From contig JAFISE010000133.1 in NCBI GenBank assembly GCA_022560025.1, positions 1 through 64,000 of the forward strand: 64,000 nucleotides of DNA, read 5' to 3'. The DNA is from Stagonosporopsis chrysanthemi (taxonomy: Eukaryota > Ascomycota > Dothideomycetes > Pleosporales > Didymellaceae). The notes beneath the pieces are model-generated. The model made no database searches, had not been told where the DNA came from, and was given only the letters and a program-made list of their open reading frames with translations. Within the stretch, counting starts at the first letter, position 1; each line of letters begins with the position of its first letter. Of the stretch, positions 45,001 to 55,331 are shown in pieces. The translations under genes were made by a program, and so were the position numbers.

Positions 45001-47665
45001 CCAATCTCGTGTGTTCACTAATGGAGACGGGGCCGTCATCCCTGCTCGAGACCCTTGAGGCGCTCGCAAGGAAGGCACTTGCAGCAATATGGCCTAGCGC
45101 GCTCGGTTGTACACACGCGCTTGCTTTTCTTAGCTCACCTCATCCACAGTTGCTCCACCGGCCAGAACCACATCTCACCATCTGCGACATGCAGTGATCC
45201 TTCGCGAGGGGTAGTAAAACCTGAGCGTCCATTGTAAGCAGTAAATGCCACCGTCGCCTCATGTGCTGCAACAGCCGAAAAACGGACATGCACATCATCC
45301 GCCCTCTATGTTGAGGCCCGTGGCTGGTTGGTCGACAGCTTGCGGAGTGGCAGCGTCTCAACAAACAAACTTTGTCCGCGCGACACGAGCCACACAGCCA
45401 GTGGTTTGCGTTTTGCATGACAGGCCCGGCACAATAATCAGGGTCTTGCGAATCCTCGACAGCCACAATCTGCTTTGGGACGTGTTGAGGCCCTGCAGTC
45501 CCAGGGAGGTGGGGCGATTATGCGGGCCGTTGCATGGTAGGGGAGAGATGGGGCTCCGGTTGGCTCTGGTGTAGTGGGGGATGGCATGACGTGACAGGAC
45601 AGAGGAAGGTGGTGGAGACACGGACGTGATGTTGCTGTGCGTTTAGCGTACATGCAGCAAAGCCGACCAAGAACGCGCACGCAATCTGGGGTCTGGTGCG
45701 GAGGCGAATCGACAGATGGAGACCTCCATGCGGAGTCGAGGCACACGAGCATTGTTCTCGCGCGGCAAACATGCTGTTGCTGTTGACAGCGACGTTATGA
45801 AGCGGGTTTGGAGACCCTGAGCGGATAGGTGCAGCCCAGGGTCGTCCAAGACGGCAGAAGACACCGGCCTTTGGATTTCCAAACGCCTACCTTGGATTTG
45901 TACCATGGAATCTCCTGGCGAGTCAAACAATGATCTCTTCACCTTATGGCTTGGATTATTGCGCCTTCGAGATCTACCATCTATGCTGGAGCGCACATCT
46001 CTTCATTATCAGGGACGCTAGATGCTCACCGCCAGAAGCTTGATCTTTGGATCTGTTCTTTCCAGCCTTCATCTAAACACACAAACCCTCAAAACTGGAG
46101 ACAGATCACCCTCTCCGCATTCCACGTACCCAGTGCCTTGCCCGCTCCCGTGTCCGTTCTCCATCGCACTGCACTAATTTGCGGCCGCCATGCTCTAGGC
46201 GCGTAGTTGAGAGTCTACGGCATGTCTTCGGCGGCGACTCCAGCTTGTTGAGAGTGGGTCGCTGCGACTCGGACGCTGGTGCAAGACTCCTGGTTTGTAA
46301 GGCTCGAAAGGCCGTTGGCCTCGTTTTGTTCATGCAAGCCATCACTCCCCCGTGAAGGCTGTGTGGGCCCTGCATAAGCTACCGGAGGTGGTCTGGACAT
46401 GGAGCCAGCGTCTTTTGATGGTTTCGAGGCAAGTCTGCGGGAGTGAGACGCTAGATGGTAGTCACAGAGAGGCGATGTCCGGTGTGAGTGATTGGACCGG
46501 AGTGTCGATGGTGAATAGGGATTTCCGGTGACGAGCGTTAGACGCGGCATCGGTGGCCGAGATTACTGTGCCCTTCGATTTCGAGCCACGCTCCGAGGAA
46601 ATACAGCAAAGGGGTTGTAGGATTCGAATTTGCGACGTGTTGAACTTGATTCAGATTAACTCCCGTGGATTGATTGCATTGAACATCTCCAGATGTCAAG
46701 AGCTAAAACGGCGCGCTTCGTATCACAAATTCTGTTGTTAAAACCAGCGGGCTTGTCAATCTTAAAGATGACGTTCTTCGAGGTACGACGTGTGCAAGGG
46801 ATGATACGCGCCGGCAAGCAGAAGCAGGGTCTCATCGTATCGAATTGCTGATCCAACGCGAGTTGAGCTTGCAATACTTGTCCAAATCTGGCAGCTATCG
46901 CGTCACTCGGTGGAATTCGAGCTTTGTCAACAGTAATCATCGGATTACCTGAGGCGGTGAAGTAAGAAGACGAGTGTGGCCGGAACGGAGTTGGGAGCTT
47001 CTCCGCTGCGACCTCTGCAATGTTCCTTAGCTTACCTGCAACCGCCCCCGTACGAGGCGTGTGCTGTGATCGGCCACACATCTGATCGTCTGGTTGGAGA
47101 TCTGGCAAACCGCACGTATCGCACTGTGATCCATGACAGGCGTTCACATCTGCATTCTGCATGCGCGTCATCTCCAGTGACGCATCAACAGCGTCTCCAC
47201 ATGCCCAATGTCTTCTACTCGCTCTCCAGTAATGTGCAGATCTTTTGCGGCTCTCGCAATCCTCTGTGGCGGGGACCCTCGAAGGATTTTGGGTTGCCAT
47301 GCACCGGATTGAACCCTCAATTTTCATGTGAAACGACTCTAGCCACAGCGCTGATCACGGTCTCGGCTTGCCGTCTTGAAAAGAGGGACCCATCCTTGGT
47401 GCTGGGCTCTGTCGATCATAACGTGCTCTGATAAGATGAGCAGATGGGCCCATGGGCTGAGGTGTGCTGTGACGACGAAGAACCGACTGCACCCCGTCCT
47501 ATTTAGGGGCACTGTACCGTTGACACTCACCTGGTCTATGTGATTTGTTGCATTTGTCGGTGGCGTGAACATCGTTCCGTTGGTCGATGACATTTGTTGG
47601 AAGATGGTATTGTATCATGGGCCGAACAAGTGGGGCCGAGAGCGGTGGTCTGGGGACCTTGGAGG
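39034..47665. other. About 8.6 kb with no convincing gene
   Basis: Composition is normal (GC-moderate, CG and CA present), so this is not RIP DNA. Open frames up to 286 codons exist on both strands, notably 39,359-40,219 plus, 40,280-40,969 minus and 46,656-47,327 minus. They overlap one another, use atypical residue mixtures rich in Arg, Ser, Cys and Ala, and show no domain. I tried joining neighbouring frames by introns without obtaining a recognisable protein. The first 1-1.5 kb is presumably the promoter and leader of the PP1 subunit gene. Non-coding transcripts or lineage-specific genes could be hidden here. Confidence 0.5.
44450..44466. promoter_or_regulatory. E-box plus CCAAT cluster (isolated)
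   Basis: The sequence ATCACGCACGTGATTGG combines a palindromic CACGTG E-box in an ATCAC...GTGAT context with an inverted CCAAT box. Nearly the same arrangement occurs in front of the BolA gene at 48,054. No gene is recognised next to this copy. Confidence 0.35.
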
Positions 47666-47667
47666 TA

Positions 47668-47821
47668 CAAGGGGGGTCCATGGATAAATGAGAATACGAG
47701 CTGCCACACCCAAATTTTCGGAGGTTTCCCAGTGGTCAGTACCTATTTCTTACATATTCTATTCGTTCTCATGGGATCGACACCGACACTCGTATTCTCA
47801 TTCATTCATGGACCTCCCTTG
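47668..47821. mobile_element. 154-bp TA-flanked hairpin element (MITE-like)
   Basis: Inverted arms of 36 bp (47,665-47,700 and 47,789-47,824) read GTACAAGGGGGGTCCATGG... and its complement. They differ at only three positions, all transitions. TA lies on both sides (47,666-47,667 and 47,822-47,823), as for mariner-type elements. The 88-bp middle has no coding sequence. Unlike the left block it shows little RIP. Confidence 0.7.
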
Positions 47822-48053
47822 TACACAATGCAGATCCGGCGCTGAGCAACGCACCTCTCAATTTGCAAACTCTCTGCTGCACTCCAGAAACACATGCAGC
47901 CGAGCCAACAACGCATACTGAACATTCGGTGGTGCGATCCCTAGATTACATAATCTGTTGAAATCGTGGACACCTTCTGAGGTGACGAGTTTGTGCTCTT
48001 AGGTCGGTGATCGCTTGAAGATGGCTCGGAGATGGCCTCAATCATGGTTAAAT

Positions 48054-48072
48054 AATCACGGCACGTGATTGG
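48054..48072. promoter_or_regulatory. E-box and inverted CCAAT upstream of the BolA gene
   Basis: AATCACGGCACGTGATTGG lies 161 bp before the proposed BolA start. It contains CACGTG and, on the minus strand, CCAAT, the binding core of the Hap/CBC complex. CBC with HapX controls iron-sulfur genes in filamentous fungi, which would suit BolA; that link is inference. Confidence 0.4.
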
Positions 48073-48232
48073 CCGCTAGGGCTTGTGAAGCTATGACGAA
48101 GTTGCACGACTGTCGTTCACGCAATTCACAACTTCGGCGTAAAAAGTCGTGTACTCTACTGTAAGCTTTGCTAAATCCCGATTGAAGTATGCACCCCGCA
48201 ATGCACTCGCTGATACACATGCACAGCACGTA

Positions 48233-48917
48233 ATGGCGCCTTCCAGAGCAGTCTTCATTCGCCGCATGGCCTCTGCATGCGTGCAACCCCAGATTCGTAT
48301 GCGCGCCGGCGCGCACGTCTTGTCGATATCAGCAGGAGTCAGACCCCATTGCATGCGCGCAACAACCTTGACACGGTTCCAGACCGCACATGGGTCCATG
48401 CGAGCATACAGTGCGCAAGCAGAGGGTGCCCCAGAACCTCCAGACTTCCTGAATGAGGCCGAGCTGCACGTTTTCAATAAGATACGAGGGGAGCTAGAAC
48501 CCACAAAACTCGAGGTGCGTGGACATGTTCCTTGGGAGGCGGCCTGACAGTGGTCGCGAACGGCGTACGCGAAAGTGTTGAGATGCACGTCATCTATCAC
48601 AGAACACGATACCGCCATTAAGCTTGCTTGGGGTCAGCACAGGACCGAACAAACAACAGTAGCAGCTTGACGATGCCGTTCATCTGTGCAATGGCAGCGT
48701 TGGCCACTGCACACAACGTATCACACCAATGGCTCGCTAACCAGTCATCTAGGTCCAAGACATCAGTGGTGGCTGTGGATCCATGTATGCAATCGAGATT
48801 GAGTCGGCCAAGTTCAAAGGCCTGACGGTGATCAAGCAGCACAAGCTGGTCAATCAGGTGCTGAAGGAGGAGATCGCACAGTGGCATGGGGTTCAGCTGC
48901 GGACAAGAGCGGCATAG
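48233..48917 (+). CDS. Mitochondrial BolA-like protein (Bol3/Aim1 type)
   Basis: Two exons, 48,233-48,514 and 48,753-48,917, join between codons to 148 residues. The 238-bp intron has GTGCGT, a GCTAAC branch site and TCTAG. The junction restores KLEVQDISGGCGSMYAIEIES, the BolA signature. Further on are FKGLTVIKQHKLVNQVLK with the conserved His, and WHGVQLRT at the end. The roughly 70-residue N-terminus is rich in Arg, Ala and Ser and almost free of acids, as a mitochondrial presequence; later ATGs at 48,350-48,400 could also serve. Family members work with monothiol glutaredoxin or Nfu1 in transferring 4Fe-4S clusters to client enzymes. Confidence 0.85.
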
Positions 48918-50583
48918 GAAATTGACTGCGAATCGTGTATATGTTGTAAGAATAATGTACCCAGGCGATGTAAATGACATGATTGCAAATAAATGCCTAC
49001 TACTGATAGACCTTTGATTGGATCTCGCGTACCCGAAATAATCGGAAACTTCTTCCACCCAGTTAAAACACGTAGCCAATATGTGGTTCCTTACTGTGCT
49101 ACACGCACTGTCCTACAAACAAAACTTCGTCTTCAATCTCTGGTTCGGGACAGCCTGGCTCAGTATTTAATACTGGATACGAAGTCGATACAGTCTATGC
49201 ATAGGCATCACGGTCTAGGTCAATAAGTCGATGGAGAACGGATCTCGATACATTCATTGCTCCACAGACAGTAGCTAATGAATCTACACCTTATGGGAAA
49301 TGACCATCATAACGACCTTCCAATGCCTTGCCTTCGTCTACCATATCCTTACACACTGTACTATCTCCCAGAATTCGTCGCACTTGCGAAGATCACGTTC
49401 TCCCCAATCTACCCAATGAAAACGCCTTGCTTTTTCTGCAAACAGGCAAACGATCTTACATTCACCTGCGAATACATAAGCACCCTCTTCATGTCACGAA
49501 CTCAGATCGAGGACACGAACCCACAAACTATGCAATGTATAGAGTCTGCAAAGTGCCAACGCCGCTGCAAAAAAAGCCAACGAGCGGATCCAAGACCAGA
49601 AATAACATCCGAGCGTTTCAGAAAGGGTGTTTGAGTCCTCCAACCAATCCATCGTTCTGGACCAAGCAACGCACGTAAAGTTGATTCGAAAGCTACTCCT
49701 TCACCACCACCACTACCATCACACCACACGAGCACATGTAGACAAGGATCGGCGTGTAAAAGTTTTATTTGGTGTCTTCTTGGGTTTCTTGTTTCTGGTC
49801 TTCATTCTTTCCATAATCTATACGGAAGTTCGAAGCACATTTGTGAGCAGAGAGCCAGTAACATTTAAGCAGTTGAATATATCCTTGATAGATAGTGCCT
49901 CTAAGATGATGATTTTTGATAAGTGTATTGAGTTGATTGAGGTAGGCAAGAAAAAGCTGTACTTGAGGTTACAGAGCTTGCAGTGAGAGTAGCGACCAAG
50001 TATGCGAAGGTTCTTTTTGTGTTTCACGCTTTAGTATTGTCGGATATTTACTTTTTGGGACGACTAGTACCGTTTTTCGAGTGGAACTAGCCTATAATTG
50101 TTTGCACTGTTGGCAATGTATTCTATCCTCCACAGACGCACAGACAAGTTCATCGTGGTGATCGTCCGATCGAATGACTACCGACAAGACCAGGAGGTTA
50201 AAGCAAGCATCAGAAAGGTGTTCAGAGTGCCTGAGAGAATTGATAGAGTGTGGGGCAAGTCGCATCATGAAACACCAAAGTCAAAATGTCCTGAAACAAG
50301 TATTATCGACCCAAGTACTACGGAGCGAAAGCGAGAGCGAGCAAGAGGGAGACCAGATTATGAGTGAGCAAGAGAGACGGCGGTTGAGGCAGGCTAAAAC
50401 CTCTTTGTAATAACTAACTATCCAGCATCTCGAGTATTTACGCTTCCACTTTATCTCCCCTATTAAGCAACTCAATATCAAATAAATATATAGGCATTAA
50501 CCATCGATTCATCCATGCGAAGCGGGTGATCCGTGAACCAGTCACAACGCTCTCACTTCTCCGCTAGCATCCAGTAGAGACGC
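48918..50583. other. Intergenic region, no gene seen
   Basis: About 1.7 kb, more AT-rich between 49,740 and 50,110. Frames here start at non-ATG codons or lack protein-like features. One plus-strand frame near 49,627-49,986 contains a hydrophobic stretch (FGVFLGFLFLVFILSIIY) but has no proper start. The part near 50,584 is the 3' end of the next gene. Confidence 0.45.
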
Positions 50584-50597
50584 TTAGTTGTTGTTGC

Positions 50598-50628
<31 letters not shown>

Positions 50629-52024
50629 GCCACCGTTGCCACCGTTGCCATTGCGACCAGCGGCAGGGCTCGACTGAGCAGCAGCAGCACCGTTGGGGTT
50701 GGTTGCAGCACCACCCTGGGTCTGGGTGCCCTGTGTGTTACCGGTCTGCTGGCCGTCTGTGATGAGTTAGCGATGTTGATCTTCAAAGTCTGCACGAGTG
50801 TGACTTACTGGTTCCCTGAGCACCCTGAGCACCCTGAGCACCGGTCTGTGTGTTGCCAGCACCGGTCTGTCCGTTGGCGCCGGTCTGAGTCTGCTGTCCA
50901 GTCTGACCATTGGCGCCGGTCTGAGTTTGCTGTCCGGTCTGTCCGTTGGCACCTGTCTGACCGTTGGCGCCGGTTTGAGTCTGCTGTCCGGTCTGTCCGT
51001 TGGCACCTGTCTGACCGTTGGCGCCGGTCTGAGTCTGCTGTCCGGTCTGTCCATTGGCACCTGTCTGTCCGTTGGCGCCTGTCTGAGTCTGCTGTCCAGT
51101 CTGACCATTGGCGCCGGTCTGAGTTTGCTGTCCGGTCTGTCCGTTGGCACCTGTCTGACCGTTGGTACCGGCCTGAGTCTGCTGACCGGCCTGCTGGCCG
51201 GTGGCGGCACCAGCCTGAGGAGGGGGGTTACCAGCCTGAGCAGCGGCCTGAGCAGCGGGAATACCGTTGGTCTGGAGGTCAAGCTGACCGTTACCGGTAC
51301 CCTGCTGAAGGGCCTGGGCAGCGGCGAAAGCAGCCTGGGGAGTACCAGCGGGTTGGCCGGGCAGAGTGGGTCCCTGACTCTGGACGCCACCAGCGACACC
51401 GGTTTGGTCACAGACCTGGGGACGGACAGCCTGGGAGCTGGAGCCGGTGGAGGCCATATAGGCATCGATGTTGGGAAGAACATTGGTGCAACGGTTCTGG
51501 TTGATCAGGTCAATGTTGTTTGCCGCGGCCTTGCCCTGGACGGACATGATCTGGAGCTTGTTGACGACATCCTGGAAAGCACCACCGGTGGCGAGAGTAG
51601 AGTTGGCGGCTTGGACATTGGGCTGACCAGCATTGGCAGCATCGATGATTGCCTTGTGGTTGAGCTCATCAACCTCAGCATTGTAAGCGACGAGAGCGGC
51701 CTGCTTGAAAGCAGCGTTGTTCTGGATGCTAGCGCCGGTGTCGAGGAAGTTGGAGACCATGGAAGTGTCAGCCATCCAGTTGGAGACAGCGGTGGCGAGG
51801 TCACCGGAGGTGGGTGTCTGGCCGTTGGCGCCGGGGGCACCAGCACCAGCACCAGTGTTCACATTCTGTGTTCCTTGCTGCTGAGTCTGGCCGTTGCCCT
51901 GCTGAGTGGCTCCGCCCTGCTGCTGCTGGGTGTTTCCGCCATTACCATTACCGTTGCCTTGTTGAGCGAGGGGGGCAGCAAGGACTGCGGAAGAGAGGAG
52001 CGAGGCGACGAGAATGTACTTCAT
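50584..52024 (-). CDS. Secreted Gln/Gly/Asn/Thr-repeat protein
   Basis: Two exons, 52,024-50,809 and 50,756-50,584, give 462 residues. The 52-bp intron has GTAAGT, GCTAAC and CACAG. The start MKYILVASLLSSAVLAAP is a clear signal peptide. Residues 20-65 are Gln/Gly/Asn-rich. Residues about 70-195 form a helical, non-repetitive domain with two Cys (NRCTNVLP and RPQVCDQ). From about 275 the protein consists of ANGQTG and ANGQTGQQTQTG modules. It ends in a poly-Asn tail encoded by a GTT/AAC microsatellite. It is probably a cell-wall or extracellular protein, with no cell-wall anchor signal seen. I do not recognise the globular domain. Confidence 0.8.
50587..50630. repeat. GTT/AAC trinucleotide microsatellite
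   Basis: About 14 GTT units with one GCT interruption encode the poly-Asn C-terminus of the secreted repeat protein on the minus strand. Copy-number change would only alter tail length because the repeat is in frame. Confidence 0.85.
50870..51190. repeat. In-frame coding minisatellite (36- and 54-bp units)
   Basis: Tandem units built from GTTGGCGCCGGTCTGAGTCTG and TGTCCGGTCTGTCCG segments repeat with few differences. On the minus strand each gives ANGQTGQQTQTG (36 bp), with or without an extra ANGQTG (18 bp). The stretch near 50,878-50,960 is almost identical to that near 51,090-51,170, pointing to recent unit duplication. Confidence 0.85.
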
Positions 52025-53273
52025 GGTGAATATGTAATTGTCGGATCAACCGATTTGGATATTATGTGTTGGTAATAGAGTGTAGAGAACCGATTAAAAA
52101 GGAGCTGGAAGATGCTGAATAGGAGTTATTAGCCTGTTAATGAATGTGGAACCTGTCCGATGATGAGTAGATGGGTGCAGGCGGTCGGAGTATTTGTACT
52201 TAGTGAACAATAATCTGGCACGAACATCCTAGTGCTTGATTACCCCGTAGAAGCACATCCTTCGAGTCAGGCTGGGCGGCGATATGGAACGACGCCGTTT
52301 GCAGAAGCTTGGCAGCTATTCTCGAGACAGAGTATTGCTCGACGTGACAGTCTCGTAGTGTACCAGGCAGTGCATCAGGCACTTCCGTGATGCCGAACTC
52401 TGGCGAGCAGCTGAGTGCTGAGGCTGAATCTCCAGACACAAAGGCACAATTGTACTGGGTACACCTGGTCAAACGATAGGTGCAACTGCTGAATCTGTTT
52501 TGTGTTCCGATGTCAATGTTTTGATGGCGTCTGAGGATCCGTTTCGCATGTCTTGGCGCACGAAGCTTGCCGGAGATCACCAAGTCTTGTCTCAAACCTT
52601 AGCTTCGCGTGATGGCCAATGCGCATTGTAAAACAGACTGCGAAATATCACAACTTCAACGGGTAGCATTTTTCTGTTCTCAATCTTGCTGTGGTTTGAC
52701 AGACGTCGCACGCTGAACAATGCATAAGCATCGACCTTGTTGAGAGAGCCGCAGACACGAGAGTCCACGAAGAACCTCTAAAGATGTTTCAAAGGCTTCT
52801 GGATCGTATGTTCCTCGAACCAATCGCTTTTTGGGGGCATGAGTGCAGCTGTAAAAGGGGATGACTGCTCGGCTACTTGCCAACCGAAGAGCGCTGCTAC
52901 GGCAGTGACAAAGCTGGAACAGCCTCTTCTTTGCGTCGTGATTTGCGAGGCGCACACCGTTGTGAGACGGTTTCTACCCCACTGTCATGCCTGTCAATAG
53001 GTGCCTAGGGTCTACTATACGAGGTATGTTATGAGCCATCCCTGCGGTGTGCGCCCAGGACTATGTTGGTGGCATATAGCGAGAGAAGAGCACTTGCACC
53101 TTTAGAGTATGGTTCGTACTCGACTACAGTCCGATAAGGAGACTCTGTATCGATCATGATATTGGGGCAAACTGCCGGCTTTTGCAGTTGCATTGACATG
53201 ATGGCGAGCCCGACCTATTCCAGGGCTAGAATCATCGCTACATGTCTGTCTTTGTCGTATTCGGCAGGGGTAA
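52025..53273. other. Intergenic region, no gene seen
   Basis: About 1.25 kb. The first part is the promoter of the secreted repeat protein. A 131-residue minus-strand frame at 52,200-52,595 has no motif and no good start context. Nothing else is supported. Confidence 0.45.
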
Positions 53274-54019
53274 TCATTGACCCTCCGCTTGTTCGTCGGG
53301 CCAACCGCTCCATTCGGCGCCGCTCTGTGCAGGGTCCATTTGAGTCTCGATCTTTCGTACAACGCGAGCCGGGTTACCTGCCACAACAGTGAAGTCGGGA
53401 ACATTCTTCGTCACAACACTGCCAGCCCCTACGACACATCCTCTCCCTATCGTGACACCTGGAAGAATCATAGCGTTCCCTCCGATCCAACAATCTTGTC
53501 CAACATGAATTTCCTTTCCAAGCTCAGGACCACGAGTTCCGTATCGGATGACTGGGTCCAGAGGATGTGTGCCAGAGTAGAACGAAACGTTTGGACCGAC
53601 AAGCGTACGGTCACCAATGGTTATCAAACATGTGTCGAGGAAGACAGAGTTGAAGTTGATGAAGACATTCTTGCCGAGACGCACGTTGTAGCCATAGTCC
53701 ATGGCCAGGGGAGGCTCGATCCAAGGGTCGTCTTCAAACAGCTTGTCATCTTCCTCAGGCGTTGCTGCTTGGGGCGGCATAGGAGCTTTGTCCTGTATGA
53801 TGCTGCTGAGGGCGTCAGAAAGAGTAACGCCATTGCGAGGCGGATGCTGAGAACTCACTCTCTGAACAATTCAGTCAATTTCCGCCGCGGGACTTCCCCA
53901 GCATTTGTATAGCGCGCACATGCATGTTTGCACCGTGCCCTTTCGGCAATGAGTTCCGGGGTGAACGCTGTGTAGAGCTCACCACGAGCCATGCGCTGCT
54001 TGTTCTCAGATAGGGCCAT
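53274..54019 (-). CDS. Maltose/galactoside O-acetyltransferase family (left-handed beta helix)
   Basis: Two exons, 54,019-53,859 and 53,802-53,274, give 229 residues; an acceptor 3 bp earlier would add one residue. The intron has a GTGAGT donor. Exon 1 carries the maltose-acetyltransferase cap (MALSENKQRMARGELYTAF...ELIAERARCKHACARYTNA). Exon 2 has hexapeptide repeats such as GKEIHVGQDCWIGGNAMI and ILPGVTIGRGCVVGAGSVV, with the catalytic His in YSGTHPLDP. The ending AGNPARVVRKI is typical. The family transfers acetyl from acetyl-CoA to sugars; the natural substrate in fungi is not known. It is head-to-head with the methyltransferase gene. Confidence 0.93.
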
Positions 54020-54422
54020 GTTAAAGTTGTGTGCCTGGTGTTGGAGCTCGGGAAGCCTGGGGCCACGAGCGCAAGCCTATGTGTACAGCACATACAACAG
54101 ACGTTCGGTCCGAGACCGTGCCAACGAGGGATGATCAAGGTTCCACATAGTGAATGAGGCTCCGCAGATGGCGGGGCAGCCGGGGCTAGTGGATTATGTA
54201 ATAAAGCCTAGTCTTGTTGCAGCTTAGACAAGCGTGAGATTCGGTCGCCTTGTTCTCGAAACACACGTGAACAATGGCAGAACAGCCCTTGCGCTCTTGA
54301 TATTGTTTGCTCTCGTTTGCATAAACTTGCAGGTGCCTGCGCTTCTGCTTCTTCTTCTTGATTATGCTGTGAGCTTCGTGCACGATTTTTCCAGCTACCC
54401 CTTCTTTGCATCTTGCGCGAAA
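54020..54422. promoter_or_regulatory. Divergent promoter of the acetyltransferase and ICMT genes
   Basis: This 403-bp interval is shared by two start codons. An in-frame plus-strand extension from 54,234 would add 63 hydrophobic residues to ICMT, but it is T/C-rich leader-like sequence. No distinct motif stands out. Confidence 0.4.
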
Positions 54423-55331
54423 ATGGCGTCAAACGGATCACCGACTGCGTCACACGACAACATCTCCTTCCCTGTGAATCGCCCAGCACAACAGGGTCAG
54501 TGGACTCCAGAGCTTGACGCAAGCTTGCGTGCGCGAGAGGCGTCGATTCTACAAACCAAGTCTGCGAACTATGTCCCTCCAGAATATTTCCCAAATGGAA
54601 AGCGCTCACTTGCAGGCATCGCACTGCGGGCCTTTCTCCTTGGAAACGCTGCGATAGTGGGCTTCTTCTTCGCAGCACAGCTTGTATACCATGGTAGCCA
54701 CCTGTGGCGACCGACGCTCTTCCTCGGCACGCTCTCTGTATTCCACTTCCTCGAGTTCTACACCACAGCTGCGTACAATACGCCGGACGCCAAGGTTAAC
54801 TCCTTCCTGCTCACCAACGGTGCACAGTACCGTATCGCGCACAGTGTAGCTTTCTTCGAGACCATTGTCACATCTTACTTCTTCCCTGGATGGCAGTCGA
54901 AGATCCACTCGTCGATGGTTGTACTTACGGGCATACTCATGGTGTTGGTGGGACAAGTGGTGAGGAGCACTGCCATGGCACAGGCAGGCACAAACTTCAA
55001 CCACCAGGTCCAGTCGAAGAAACACGATGGCCATGAGCTCGTGACCCGTGGCTTGTATGCGTACTTCCGCCACCCGTCCTATTTTGGCTTCTTCTGGTGG
55101 GGTGTTGGCACCCAGCTCATGATCGGGAACACTTTATGTACTTTGGGATACGCTGGAGTCTTGTGGTACTTCTTCATGAAGAGGATCAATCGTACGTTTC
55201 TGCTCATGCTGTTCACTCAGCGAGGTCATGCTAAAACCCATACAGATGAAGAGAAGCACCTCATCCAGTTCTTCGGCAAGGATTACGAGACGTACCGAAC
55301 GAACACTCGCGTATGGATACCCTTCATATGA
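54423..55331 (+). CDS. ste14: Protein-S-isoprenylcysteine O-methyltransferase (Ste14/ICMT)
   Basis: Two exons, 54,423-55,191 and 55,246-55,331, give 284 residues. The intron is 54 bp (GTACGT...ATACAG), a multiple of three and free of stops, so an unspliced frame also stays open. Only the spliced form gives RINHEEKHLIQFFGKDY, as the family requires. Several membrane segments precede the catalytic C-terminus: HELVTRGLYAYFRHPSYFGFFWWGVGTQ binds S-adenosylmethionine, and EE plus YETYRTNTRVWIPFI completes the site. The enzyme methylates the prenylated C-terminal Cys of CaaX proteins such as Ras and mating pheromone in the ER. The start at MASNGSPTASHD is preferred over the upstream codon at 54,234. 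Confidence 0.93.
   Translation: MASNGSPTASHDNISFPVNRPAQQGQWTPELDASLRAREASILQTKSANYVPPEYFPNGKRSLAGIALRAFLLGNAAIVGFFFAAQLVYHGSHLWRPTLFLGTLSVFHFLEFYTTAAYNTPDAKVNSFLLTNGAQYRIAHSVAFFETIVTSYFFPGWQSKIHSSMVVLTGILMVLVGQVVRSTAMAQAGTNFNHQVQSKKHDGHELVTRGLYAYFRHPSYFGFFWWGVGTQLMIGNTLCTLGYAGVLWYFFMKRINRTFLLMLFTQRGHAKTHTDEEKHLIQFFGKDYETYRTNTRVWIPFI

Noticed and set aside
46656..47327. 223-codon minus-strand frame
   Set aside because: No domain, no good start context, and it overlaps an equally long frame on the other strand.
49627..49986. 119-codon frame with a hydrophobic segment
   Set aside because: It begins at GTG, has no ATG before the hydrophobic part, and lies in AT-rich DNA where such runs of Phe, Leu and Ile arise by chance.
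54234..54422. N-terminal 63-residue extension of the ICMT frame
   Set aside because: The upstream codon lies in pyrimidine-rich leader sequence. The family start fits MASNGSPTASHD at 54,423, with a good AAAATGG context.
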